A DNA stretch of 64,000 nt from Pseudomonas pharyngis (GTDB lineage Bacteria > Pseudomonadota > Gammaproteobacteria > Pseudomonadales > Pseudomonadaceae). Shown here one piece after another: positions 56,364 to 64,000 of the stretch. Where the stretch lies: assembly GCF_021602345.1 (NCBI RefSeq), contig NZ_BQID01000004.1:248001-312000 (forward strand), in the 5' to 3' direction. The position numbers were made by a program, and so were the translations under genes. Under the pieces are notes generated by a model. That model searched no databases and had not been told where the DNA came from. It saw only the letters and a list, made by a program, of their open reading frames with translations. Positions within the stretch are counted from its first letter, which is position 1. Every line of letters begins with the position of its first letter.

Positions 56364-58213
56364 ACCTACTCTTTCTGACTTTCGTATTCCCTCTGATCGG
56401 GTTCCTGTTGCTGTCGTTCTCCCGCGGCCGCTTCTCGGAAAACCTGTCGGCTCTGATCGGTGTCGGCTCCATCGGCCTGTCTGCCATCGTCGCGGCTTAC
56501 GTGATCTGGCAATTCAACGTCGCGCCACCGGAAGGTGGCGTCTACACCCAGGTGCTGTGGCGCTGGATGTCGGTGGAAGGTTTCCAGCCTAACTTCGCGC
56601 TGTACCTGGATGGTCTGTCCGTGACCATGCTCGGTGTGGTCGTCGGTGTCGGCTTCCTGATCCACCTGTTTGCATCGTGGTACATGCGTGGTGAAGACGG
56701 TTACTCGCGCTTCTTCTCGTACACCAACCTGTTTATCGCCAGCATGCTGTTCCTGATCCTGGGCGATAACCTGCTGTTCATCTACTTCGGTTGGGAAGGA
56801 GTGGGGCTGTGCTCGTACCTGTTGATCGGTTTCTACTACAGCAACCGCAACAACGGTAACGCCGCACTCAAAGCCTTCATCGTCACCCGTATCGGCGACG
56901 TGTTCATGGCGATCGGCCTGTTCATCCTGTTCCAGCAACTGGGCACGCTGAACGTCCAGGAACTGCTGGTGAAGGCGCCCGAGCACTTCAAGGTCGGCGA
57001 TTTCTGGATCGTGCTGGCGACCCTGATGCTCCTGGGCGGTGCGGTCGGTAAATCGGCGCAACTGCCGCTGCAGACCTGGCTTGCGGACGCGATGGCCGGC
57101 CCTACCCCGGTTTCGGCACTGATCCACGCCGCAACCATGGTTACCGCTGGTGTCTACCTGATCGCCCGTACCCACGGTCTGTTCGCCCTGGCGCCGGACA
57201 TCCTGCATCTCGTGGGAATCGTCGGTGGTGTGACCCTGGTTCTGGCAGGTTTTGCCGCACTGGTTCAAACCGACATCAAACGTATCCTCGCCTACTCGAC
57301 CATGAGCCAGATCGGCTACATGTTCCTGGCGCTGGGCGTTGGCGCCTGGGAAGGCGCGATCTTCCACCTGATGACCCACGCCTTCTTCAAGGCCCTGCTG
57401 TTCCTTGCCTCCGGTGCGGTGATCGTTGCCTGCCACCACGAGCAGAACATCTTCAAGATGGGCGGCCTGTGGAAGAAACTGCCGCTGGCCTACGCCAGCT
57501 TCATCGTCGGTGGTGCCGCCCTGGCCGCCCTGCCGCTGGTGACCGCCGGTTTCTACTCCAAGGACGAAATCCTCTGGGAAGCGTTCGCCAGCGGCAACCA
57601 CGGTCTGCTTTACGCAGGTCTGGTCGGTGCCTTCATGACGTCGCTGTACACCTTCCGCCTGATCTTCATCGCGTTCCACGGTGAAGCCAAGACCGAAGCC
57701 CACGCCGGTCACGGCATCGCTCACTGGCTGCCGCTGTCGGTGCTGATCGTGCTGTCGACCTTCGTCGGCGCCATGATCGTTCCACCACTGCACGGCGTGC
57801 TGCCGGAGAGCGTTGGCCATGCCGGTGGCGAAGCCAAGCACAGTCTGGAAATTGCCTCGGGCGCCATCGCCCTGGCCGGTATCCTGCTGGCGGCCCTGCT
57901 GTTCCTCGGCAAGCGTCGCTTCGTGACCGCAATCGCCAACAGCGGCATCGGCCGTCTCCTTTCGGCCTGGTGGTTCGCTGCCTGGGGCTTCGACTGGATC
58001 TACGACAAACTGTTCGTCAAGCCGTACCTTGCGATCAGCCATGTACTGCGCAAAGACCCGCTCGACCAGACCATCGGTCTGATCCCGCGCATGGCCAAGG
58101 GTGGTCACACCGCCCTGAGCCGTACCGAAACCGGTCAACTGCGTTGGTACGCCGCCTCGATGGCTGCTGGTGCCGTGTTGGTCATCGGCGCTGTCGTGCT
58201 GGTAGCGGTCTGA
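56360..58213 (+). CDS. nuoL: NADH-quinone oxidoreductase subunit L
   Basis: This 617-residue antiporter-like proton-pumping subunit has 14 core helices, an amphipathic lateral helix near the end and a final helix. [19 protein letters not shown]-like and [20 protein letters not shown] segments carry the key Glu and Lys residues. The length is the family norm. Confidence 0.97.
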
Positions 58214-58252
58214 TATGAACCTTGCGAATTTGCGAAAGGAAACGAGCCCGTC

Positions 58253-59785
58253 ATGATTCTGCCTTGGCTAATCCTGATCCCCTTCATCGGCGGCCTGCTG
58301 TGCTGGCTGGGTGAGCGCTTCGGCGCCACCCTCCCCCGCTGGATTGCGCTGTTGACCATGACCCTGGAACTCGCCCTCGGCCTCTGGCTGTGGGCCCACG
58401 GTGACTATTCATTTGCACCGGCGCCTGGCGCCGATCCGACTTGGGCGCTTGAGTTCAAGCACGTCTGGATCCAGCGCTTCGGCATCAATGTGCACCTGGC
58501 CCTCGACGGCCTGTCGCTGCTGATGATCCTGCTGACCGGCCTGCTGGGCATCCTCTCGGTACTCTGCTCGTGGAAAGAGATTCAACGTCACGTTGGCTTC
58601 TTCCACCTGAACCTGATGTGGATCCTGGGCGGCGTTGTCGGCGTGTTCCTCGCCCTCGACCTGTTCATGTTCTTCTTCTTCTGGGAAATGATGCTGGTGC
58701 CGATGTACTTCCTCATCGCGCTCTGGGGTCACAGTTCTTCGGACGGCAAGAAAACCCGGATCTACGCCGCGACCAAGTTCTTCATCTTCACTCAGGCTTC
58801 CGGCCTGATCATGCTGGTGGCGATCCTCGGTCTGGTCCTGGTCAACTACAACAGCACCGGCGTGATCACCTTCAACTACGCCGATCTGTTGAAGACCAAG
58901 ATGTCGATGACCACCGAGTACATTCTGATGCTCGGCTTCTTCATCGCCTTCGCGGTCAAGCTGCCAGTGGTTCCGTTCCACTCCTGGCTGCCTGATGCTC
59001 ACGCCCAGGCGCCGACTGCAGGTTCCGTCGACCTCGCCGGTATCCTGCTGAAAACCGCGGCCTACGGTCTGCTGCGTTTCGCCCTGCCGCTGTTCCCAAA
59101 CGCCTCGGCCGAATTCGCGCCGATCGCCATGACCCTCGGTCTGATCGGGATCTTCTACGGTGCGTTCCTCGCTTTCGCGCAAACCGACATCAAGCGTCTG
59201 ATCGCCTTCTCGTCCGTTTCCCACATGGGCTTCGTACTGATCGGCATCTACTCCGGCAGCCAACTGGCACTGCAAGGTGCCGTGATCCAGATGCTGGCCC
59301 ACGGTCTGTCGGCGGCGGCACTGTTTATCCTCAGCGGTCAGCTGTACGAGCGTCTGCATACGCGTGACATGCGTGAGATGGGCGGTCTGTGGTCGCGTAT
59401 CGCTTACCTGCCGGCGATCAGCCTGTTCTTCGCAGCCGCTTCGCTGGGTCTGCCAGGCACCGGTAACTTCGTCGGCGAGTTCCTGATCCTGATCGGTACG
59501 TTCGCCAGTGCGCCATGGATCACCGCGATTGCCACCTCCGGTCTGGTGTTCGGTTCGGTCTACTCGCTGATCATGATCCACCGCGCTTACTTCGGTCCGT
59601 CCAAATCGGATTCGATCCTGCACGGCATGGACGGTCGCGAACTGATCATGGTGCTGGGCCTTGCGGTACTGCTGATTTACCTCGGCGTCTACCCGCAACC
59701 GTTCCTCGACACTTCCGCCGCCACGATGCATGGCGTGCAGCAGTGGCTCGGCACCGCCTTCACTCAACTCGCTTCGGCCCGGTAA
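58253..59785 (+). CDS. nuoM: NADH-quinone oxidoreductase subunit M
   Basis: This 510-residue antiporter-like subunit has about 14 helices. [20 protein letters not shown] (with the essential Glu) and [20 protein letters not shown] are typical. It begins after a 39-base gap containing a AAAGGAA ribosome site. Confidence 0.97.
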   Translation: MILPWLILIPFIGGLLCWLGERFGATLPRWIALLTMTLELALGLWLWAHGDYSFAPAPGADPTWALEFKHVWIQRFGINVHLALDGLSLLMILLTGLLGILSVLCSWKEIQRHVGFFHLNLMWILGGVVGVFLALDLFMFFFFWEMMLVPMYFLIALWGHSSSDGKKTRIYAATKFFIFTQASGLIMLVAILGLVLVNYNSTGVITFNYADLLKTKMSMTTEYILMLGFFIAFAVKLPVVPFHSWLPDAHAQAPTAGSVDLAGILLKTAAYGLLRFALPLFPNASAEFAPIAMTLGLIGIFYGAFLAFAQTDIKRLIAFSSVSHMGFVLIGIYSGSQLALQGAVIQMLAHGLSAAALFILSGQLYERLHTRDMREMGGLWSRIAYLPAISLFFAAASLGLPGTGNFVGEFLILIGTFASAPWITAIATSGLVFGSVYSLIMIHRAYFGPSKSDSILHGMDGRELIMVLGLAVLLIYLGVYPQPFLDTSAATMHGVQQWLGTAFTQLASAR

Positions 59786-59792
59786 GAGCGCT

Positions 59793-61256
59793 ATGGAATT
59801 CACGATTCAACACTTTATTGCGCTAGCGCCACTGTTGATCACCAGCCTCACCATTATCGTGGTGATGCTGGCAATCGCCTGGCGCCGCAACCACTCGCAG
59901 ACCTTCCTGATTTCGGTGGCGGGTCTGAACCTGGCCTTGCTGTCGATCCTGCCGGCCCTGAAAGTCGCGCCTCTGGCCGTGACTCCATTACTGCAGATCG
60001 ACACCTTTGCCTGCCTGTACATGGCGCTGATCCTGGTCGCCACCCTCGCTTGCGTCACCCTCGCTCACGCCTACCTCGGCGATGGCGGTTCGGGTTACCC
60101 GGGCAACCGTGAAGAACTGTACCTGCTGATCCTGATGGCCGCCGCCGGTGGCCTGGTTCTGGTCAGCGCGCAGCACCTGGCCGGCTTGTTCATCGGTCTG
60201 GAACTGCTGTCGGTGCCGGTCTACGGTCTGGTGGCCTACGCTTTCTTCAACAAGCGTTCGCTGGAAGCGGGCATCAAGTACATGGTGCTGTCGGCCGCCG
60301 GTTCAGCGTTCCTGCTGTTCGGTATGGCGCTGCTGTACGCAGACTCGGGCTCCCTGAGCTTCGTCGGTATCGGTCAGGCCCTGGCCGCGACCGGTCTGCC
60401 AAGCTCGCTGGCGCAACTGGGTCTGGGCATGATGCTGATCGGTCTGGCGTTCAAGCTGTCGCTGGTACCGTTCCACCTGTGGACGCCGGACGTGTACGAA
60501 GGTGCTCCGGCACCGGTGGCCGCGTTCCTCGCCACCGCGTCGAAAGTGGCTGTGTTTGCGGTCATGGTTCGTCTGTTCCAGATCTCCCCTGCCGCAAGCA
60601 GTGGCGTACTGAGCAACGTGCTGACCATCATCGCCATTGCCTCGATCCTGTTCGGTAACCTGCTGGCCCTGACCCAGAGCAACCTCAAGCGTCTGCTCGG
60701 TTACTCGTCCATCGCGCACTTCGGCTACCTGCTGATCGCACTGGTGGCGAGCAAGGGTCTGGCGGTGGAAGCCATCGGCGTGTACCTGGTCACCTACGTG
60801 ATCACCAGCCTCGGCGCCTTCGGCGTGATCACCCTGATGTCCTCGCCTTACAACGGCCGTGACGCGGACGCGCTGTACGAGTACCGCGGCCTGTTCTGGC
60901 GCCGTCCGTACCTGACCGCCGTACTGACCGTGATGATGCTGTCCCTAGCCGGTATCCCGCTGACTGCTGGCTTCATCGGCAAGTTCTACATCATCGCCAC
61001 CGGTGTCGAGTCGCACCAATGGTGGCTGGTCGGTTCCCTGGTACTGGGCAGCGCCATCGGCGTGTTCTACTACCTGCGCGTGATGGTTACCCTGTACCTG
61101 ATCGAACCGAACCTGCGCCGCCACGACGCCCAACTGCACTGGGAACAGAAAGCAGGCGGCGTGATGCTGCTGGCGATTGCCGTCCTGGCGTTCTTCCTCG
61201 GCCTGTACCCACAACCGTTGCTGACCCTGGTTCAGCAATCGGGCCTGGCGGGCTGA
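59793..61256 (+). CDS. nuoN: NADH-quinone oxidoreductase subunit N
   Basis: This 487-residue antiporter-like subunit completes the membrane arm. [21 protein letters not shown] and [20 protein letters not shown] are the signature helices. The ATG at 59793 begins [15 protein letters not shown]; a longer frame overlaps nuoM. It is the last gene of the operon and has a strong terminator. Confidence 0.96.
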   Translation: MEFTIQHFIALAPLLITSLTIIVVMLAIAWRRNHSQTFLISVAGLNLALLSILPALKVAPLAVTPLLQIDTFACLYMALILVATLACVTLAHAYLGDGGSGYPGNREELYLLILMAAAGGLVLVSAQHLAGLFIGLELLSVPVYGLVAYAFFNKRSLEAGIKYMVLSAAGSAFLLFGMALLYADSGSLSFVGIGQALAATGLPSSLAQLGLGMMLIGLAFKLSLVPFHLWTPDVYEGAPAPVAAFLATASKVAVFAVMVRLFQISPAASSGVLSNVLTIIAIASILFGNLLALTQSNLKRLLGYSSIAHFGYLLIALVASKGLAVEAIGVYLVTYVITSLGAFGVITLMSSPYNGRDADALYEYRGLFWRRPYLTAVLTVMMLSLAGIPLTAGFIGKFYIIATGVESHQWWLVGSLVLGSAIGVFYYLRVMVTLYLIEPNLRRHDAQLHWEQKAGGVMLLAIAVLAFFLGLYPQPLLTLVQQSGLAG

Positions 61257-61281
61257 TCGCTCAGCGATAGTTGGCTACAAA

Positions 61282-61317
61282 CAGAAACGGCACCTTCGGG
61301 TGCCGTTTCTGTTTTTG
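61282..61317 (+). terminator. Rho-independent terminator of the nuo operon
   Basis: CAGAAACGGCACC-ttcg-GGTGCCGTTTCTG is followed by TTTTTG, 26 bases beyond nuoN. Confidence 0.93.
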
Positions 61318-61450
61318 TGGGATTTTCATTTTCAACGCCCTCCCCTTTTTAAGGAATTTGCCTTCAAAACGATGAGCAACGGCTGACATCACACAGTTGG
61401 CCTATGCCGTTAAATTCGAAAGTCACCCATCAAGTGGAGATCCAGAAAAC

Positions 61451-61636
61451 ATGAAGCGAGATATTTTTTCAGAGTTGATGGACGGCCTTGAGGCACTAGC
61501 CGAAAAACGCAAAGGCAAAGTCACCTTGAAAAAAACGCGTGCCCAACGGATCGGCGCCATGAAGGACAAACTCATACCTCCCAATGACTTCGACACCTCT
61601 CTACCAGAGGACGTGCTGGATACCTTCGAAAGATAG
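61451..61636 (+). CDS. Short antitoxin-like protein, possible hybrid of two antitoxin families
   Basis: This is a 61-residue protein. Residues 1-24 (MKRDIFSELMDGLEALAEKR) look like the start of NadS/HigA-type antitoxins, which normally continue into a helix-turn-helix that is missing here. Residues about 31-61 (GAMKDKLIPPNDFDTSLPED and the following VLDTFER) look like the C-terminal tail of Phd/YefM-type antitoxins that wraps around a PIN or RelE toxin. No toxin gene is next to it. GGAG lies 11 bases before the ATG. It could be a degraded solitary antitoxin or a working anti-toxin fragment. Confidence 0.55.
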   Translation: MKRDIFSELMDGLEALAEKRKGKVTLKKTRAQRIGAMKDKLIPPNDFDTSLPEDVLDTFER

Positions 61637-61834
61637 AAACGCACATTTGCATACATGGAACGATCAGACCAACCCTGTGTGAGTTTTGCCCGCACTAACC
61701 TCACAAAATTGTAATTCCCCAATCACCTCCGCGTTATCCGCCCCCTGCAACGATGTCACCCGACGATTATGCCGGCGGGCCTCTCCCACCAGCGTAACAA
61801 CGGCAACCACTGTTTCGCCTGTTCATCGAACAGG
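61637..61834. other. Intergenic stretch with a possible regulator half-site pair
   Basis: ACAA-AA-TTGT at 61703-61712, followed by a TAATTCCCC sequence, looks like the short inverted sites found in promoters of metal-responsive two-component operons. The segment leads straight into the sensor-kinase stub. The reading is speculative. Confidence 0.25.
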
Positions 61835-62088
61835 CGCCGAACGAGGTGTCATTGCGGGTTAGCAATCTCGGCGTGGGTATCGAGGCGCAGCACCCGCCGT
61901 ATCTGTTCGACCGTTTTTACCGGGTCGACAGCAGCCGCACGCGGTCACAGGGCAGCACCGGTCTGGGGCTGGCCATCGTGCACTCGATCATGACCCTGCA
62001 TCAGGGCTCTGCGAAGGTTCAAAGCCGTCCGGGCGCAATAACAGTGTTCAGTCTGGTGTTTCCCGTGATGACGCCAAAAAAACCTTAA
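61835..62088 (+). pseudogene. C-terminal stub of a histidine sensor kinase
   Basis: About 80 codons encode the end of an HATPase domain: the F-box-like LFDRFYRVDSSRTR and the G2 box GSTGLGLAIVHSIMTLHQG, then the final VFSLVFP strand. The pattern is that of CusS/CzcS-type heavy-metal sensors. The H-box, N-box, membrane segments and the partner response regulator are all absent. The frame is blocked by a TAA at 61795. An ATG at 61846 exists, but a protein starting there could not bind ATP. Confidence 0.78.
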
Positions 62089-62345
62089 GGCCTCCGCTAC
62101 TTTGTGCGTTGTTTTCTCAAGCTCCATCGGAAAAATCATCGCACAAGCGCGCCTTAAATCTGCCCGACCTTTCAGTGGGAATTTGCATCGACCTTGCGCT
62201 GAAACATCGGACAGAACCAGGAAAAAAAACGCTGCCGAAAGTAACGCCCTATCATTTCATCGCCCGTTGCCATGTGCCTCTTCCCCTTTTAAATCAAGCC
62301 AATCCACTGACCCTGACGCGTCAACTCACCTTTTATCAGTACGTG

Positions 62346-62375
62346 TTTCGACACACGAAAATTCCGCGCGCGGAA
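62346..62375. promoter_or_regulatory. Two adjacent palindromes upstream of the peptidase unit
   Basis: TTTCG-acaca-CGAAA (62346-62360) is followed at once by the perfect 14-bp palindrome TTCCGCGCGCGGAA (62362-62375). They end 14 bases before a -35 element, a place typical of activator sites. Confidence 0.5.
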
Positions 62376-62389
62376 ACATCCGCACATTT

Positions 62390-62419
62390 TTGACCCCGTT
62401 ATTGCCGCAGGCCTAGATT
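62390..62419 (+). promoter_or_regulatory. sigma70-like promoter of the small-ORF/hydrolase unit
   Basis: TTGACC (62390-62395), an 18-base spacer and TAGATT (62414-62419) predict a start near 62426 and a leader of about 45 bases before the ATG at 62471. Confidence 0.58.
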
Positions 62420-62470
62420 CGGTTCGTGCTTCAACTCGCTCACCCACAGAACCGTCAGGGGGAACACCTA

Positions 62471-62542
62471 ATGAGCTACGTCAGCGACATGAAGACTGCG
62501 CGTCATGCACCTCAAAGTCTCCAGACTGCGCAACCGGCATGA
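62471..62542 (+). CDS. 23-residue ORF translationally coupled to the hydrolase gene
   Basis: A 23-codon frame (starting MSYVSDMKTARHAP, ending in a QPA tail) has a strong AGGGGG ribosome site eight bases before its ATG. Its TGA overlaps the hydrolase ATG as ATGA. The hydrolase itself has no separate ribosome site. The peptide has no signal core and no Cys. It may be a leader whose translation delivers ribosomes to the hydrolase, or a precursor peptide for a small product; neither is proven. It has no family that I know. Confidence 0.55.
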   Translation: MSYVSDMKTARHAPQSLQTAQPA

Positions 62543-63417
62543 CCTTCTCCCTGCACAGCCGAGGTTATTACCCGACCGGCGACGGCCATCAACTCTATTG
62601 GGAACGCCATGGTGTTCCGGGACACGAACCGGTGTTTTTCCTCCATGGCGGCCCCGGCGGACGTATCAGCCGTCACCATTTGCAGTTCTTCGACCCGGGC
62701 CGGTTCGACATCATCCTGTTCGACCAGCGGGGTTGCGGACGTTCAACGCCTCACGGCGAGCTGCGGGACAACACCACCGGACAGTGTGTCGAAGACATCG
62801 ATGCCCTGCGCCAGCATTTCGGCTTCGAAAAAATCAGCGTGCTGGGCGTGTCATGGGGTAGCTGGCTGGCGATTCAGTACCAACAGCGATATCCGCAGCA
62901 CCTGCTGAAAACCACGCTGGTTTCGTTATTCGTGCCGTTTGCCGCCAATGTCCGGGCCTACGATCAGGCACTCAATGACGGGTTGGCACAATCGCCTCAA
63001 ACGTCGTCAGGCCATCGCGCGAAGGACATCTACCGGATCCTCGGCGAAGGCTGTCCATCGCAGCAACACCGCGCCGCCATCGAATGGTTGAACGCTGTTC
63101 TACGTCGCACAGGGCAGACGATTTGCCGCGCCACACTGGAGCGCTTCGTCGATCAGGAAGCGGTGCTCGCGATCCGCCTCGAACTGCATTACCACCTGCA
63201 CAACTATTTCTTCACACCAAAGGACGAATACCTGACCCTCGACGACAACACCCTGCTGATCCAGGGCATCCGCGACACCCATGGCATGGCCAGCGTGCGC
63301 TGGCTCAGGCAACGCATGAACATTCACTGCCGGCTGCTGCACGCCGGGCACAACGCCTTTGAAAACGCCCTCCTCAAAGCGGTGCGTCGGGCGGTGAAAC
63401 GTGAAATCGAGGGCTAA
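62539..63417 (+). CDS. Alpha/beta hydrolase, proline iminopeptidase-like (S33)
   Basis: This 292-residue cytoplasmic hydrolase is related to proline iminopeptidase, which removes N-terminal proline. FLHGGPGGRIS (34-44) forms the oxyanion hole, GVSWGS holds Ser105, and the triad is completed by Asp246 (IQGIRDTHG) and His271 (HAGHNAFE). FDQRGCGRSTPH is typical, and Glu215 in LELHYHLHN matches the proline-amine-binding Glu. It is about 20-30 residues shorter than housekeeping Pip and differs in the cap (about 125-205), so another peptide, amide or ester substrate is possible. PipA-like enzymes of plant-associated bacteria are one parallel. Confidence 0.85.
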   Translation: MTFSLHSRGYYPTGDGHQLYWERHGVPGHEPVFFLHGGPGGRISRHHLQFFDPGRFDIILFDQRGCGRSTPHGELRDNTTGQCVEDIDALRQHFGFEKISVLGVSWGSWLAIQYQQRYPQHLLKTTLVSLFVPFAANVRAYDQALNDGLAQSPQTSSGHRAKDIYRILGEGCPSQQHRAAIEWLNAVLRRTGQTICRATLERFVDQEAVLAIRLELHYHLHNYFFTPKDEYLTLDDNTLLIQGIRDTHGMASVRWLRQRMNIHCRLLHAGHNAFENALLKAVRRAVKREIEG

Positions 63418-63421
63418 AAAA

Positions 63422-63442
63422 AACGGCACCCGAAGGTGCCGT
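63422..63442 (-). terminator. Terminator of the minus-strand transporter gene
   Basis: AACGGCACC-cga-AGGTGCCGTT forms a hairpin that is followed by an eight-T run on the minus strand. The A-run overlaps the end of the hydrolase gene, so it can also stop the plus-strand transcript weakly. Confidence 0.85.
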
Positions 63443-63460
63443 TCCGTCCCGCAAAGGCGC

Positions 63461-64000
63461 TTACTTGCGTGCCGCCTCCCACGACTTGAGCAGTTCGTTG
63501 TAGCTCACGGTTTCGCCTTTCGGTTTCTCGTTGGCCAGTTTCGGTTTGGGTGCGCCCGGCTGGTCGAACCAGTATTGCGCGTCGCGCTCGGGGTTCATTT
63601 TCGGGGCGCACACCGCTTGGGCCTTGGAGCGTTCCAGACGGGTCATGATCGCGTCCTGATCCTTGGCCAGACCGTCGAGGGCCTGTTGCGGGGTCTTCTC
63701 GCCGCTGGCGGCTTCGGCGATGTGGCTCCACCACAATTGTGCCAGGCGTGGGTAGTCCGGCACGTTGGTGCCGGTCGGCGTCCATTGCACACGGGCCGGG
63801 CTGCGGTAGAACTCGACCAGACCACCGAGTTTCGGCGCCAGATCGGTCATCGCTTGCGAGTTGATGTCCGACTCGCGAATCGGCGTCAGACCGACGATGG
63901 TTTTCTTCAGCGACACGGTTTTCGAGGTCACGAACTGCGCGTACAGCCAGGCCGCGAGTTTCTGTTTCTCAGGCGTGGACTTCATGAAGGTCCACGAGCC
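63461..64000 (-). CDS. ABC-transporter substrate-binding protein, C-terminal part
   Basis: The last 179 residues of a periplasmic binding protein; the gene continues beyond the right edge (no start is present; an internal ATG at 63985 is preceded by in-frame GSWTF). The segment contains KQKLAAWLYAQFVTSKTVSL and GLVEFYRSPARVQWTPTGTN and ends ETVSYNELLKSWEAARK. This pattern recalls the long (about 580-residue) glycerol-type binding proteins (GlpV-like) next to DUF2160 and two permeases. The substrate is an inference. Confidence 0.8.
   Translation of the reverse strand, partial: GSWTFMKSTPEKQKLAAWLYAQFVTSKTVSLKKTIVGLTPIRESDINSQAMTDLAPKLGGLVEFYRSPARVQWTPTGTNVPDYPRLAQLWWSHIAEAASGEKTPQQALDGLAKDQDAIMTRLERSKAQAVCAPKMNPERDAQYWFDQPGAPKPKLANEKPKGETVSYNELLKSWEAARK

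Noticed and set aside
62102-62416. Two overlapping frames of about 95-104 codons before the peptidase unit
   Set aside because: They have no ribosome site, low coding character, and overlap the promoter and palindromes.

Overview
The window is chromosomal DNA from a Pseudomonas, most likely of the P. fluorescens group. The evidence is the GC-rich coding style, paired REP elements carrying the GTGGGAGCGAGC/GGGC core, and a gene order from tusD to nuoN that follows the one I remember for P. aeruginosa PAO1 (tus, cysG, serS, rarA, lolA, ftsK, aat, bpt, infA, clpA, clpS, cspD, icd, idh, nudJ, mnmA, hflD, purB, aceA, nuo). No tRNA, rRNA, CRISPR array or intact mobile element was recognised.

Positions 1-15.9 kb are accessory and strain-variable. 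They hold a MocR-type regulator (cut by the edge) divergent from a DMT exporter, an AraC regulator divergent from an AhpD-like protein, a SulP transporter, two convergent lipoproteins, a GNAT/TetR divergent pair with a strong palindromic operator candidate, an isochorismatase-like hydrolase, gamma-glutamyltransferase, an alkyl-DNA repair methyltransferase, NudK, and a two-gene chitin unit (AA10 LPMO and GH18 chitinase). Neither chitin enzyme has a signal peptide, and a near-consensus LexA box lies upstream of them.

Positions 15.9-42.6 kb are core genome. TusDCB-TusE here and MnmA further on form the sulfur relay for tRNA 2-thiouridine. A minus-strand run carries ftsK-lolA-rarA-crcB-serS-cysG. 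Both N-degron transferases (aat, bpt) lie close to the adaptor and unfoldase that use their products (clpS, clpA). Two isocitrate dehydrogenases of unrelated families (icd, idh) are divergent, and nudJ-mnmA-hflD-purB-roxA follow. A 0.8 kb imperfect inverted-repeat element sits between infA and clpA.

Positions 42.6-61.3 kb carry a small secretin-domain protein, isocitrate lyase (aceA) with a long leader, and the complete 13-gene nuo operon with a fused nuoCD. A perfect 12-bp hairpin sits between nuoF and nuoG. Together icd, idh, aceA and nuo cover the TCA/glyoxylate branch point and NADH oxidation.

Positions 61.3-64 kb look like a scar. They contain a short antitoxin-like gene that appears to be a fusion of two antitoxin families, the C-terminal stub of a sensor kinase, and a self-contained unit made of a sigma70-like promoter with palindromes, a 23-codon ORF with a strong ribosome site, and an overlapping proline-iminopeptidase-like hydrolase. 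The window ends in a minus-strand ABC-transporter binding protein. The two strongest leads for something new are the LexA-linked, signal-less chitin enzymes and the small ORF coupled to the peptidase-like hydrolase.
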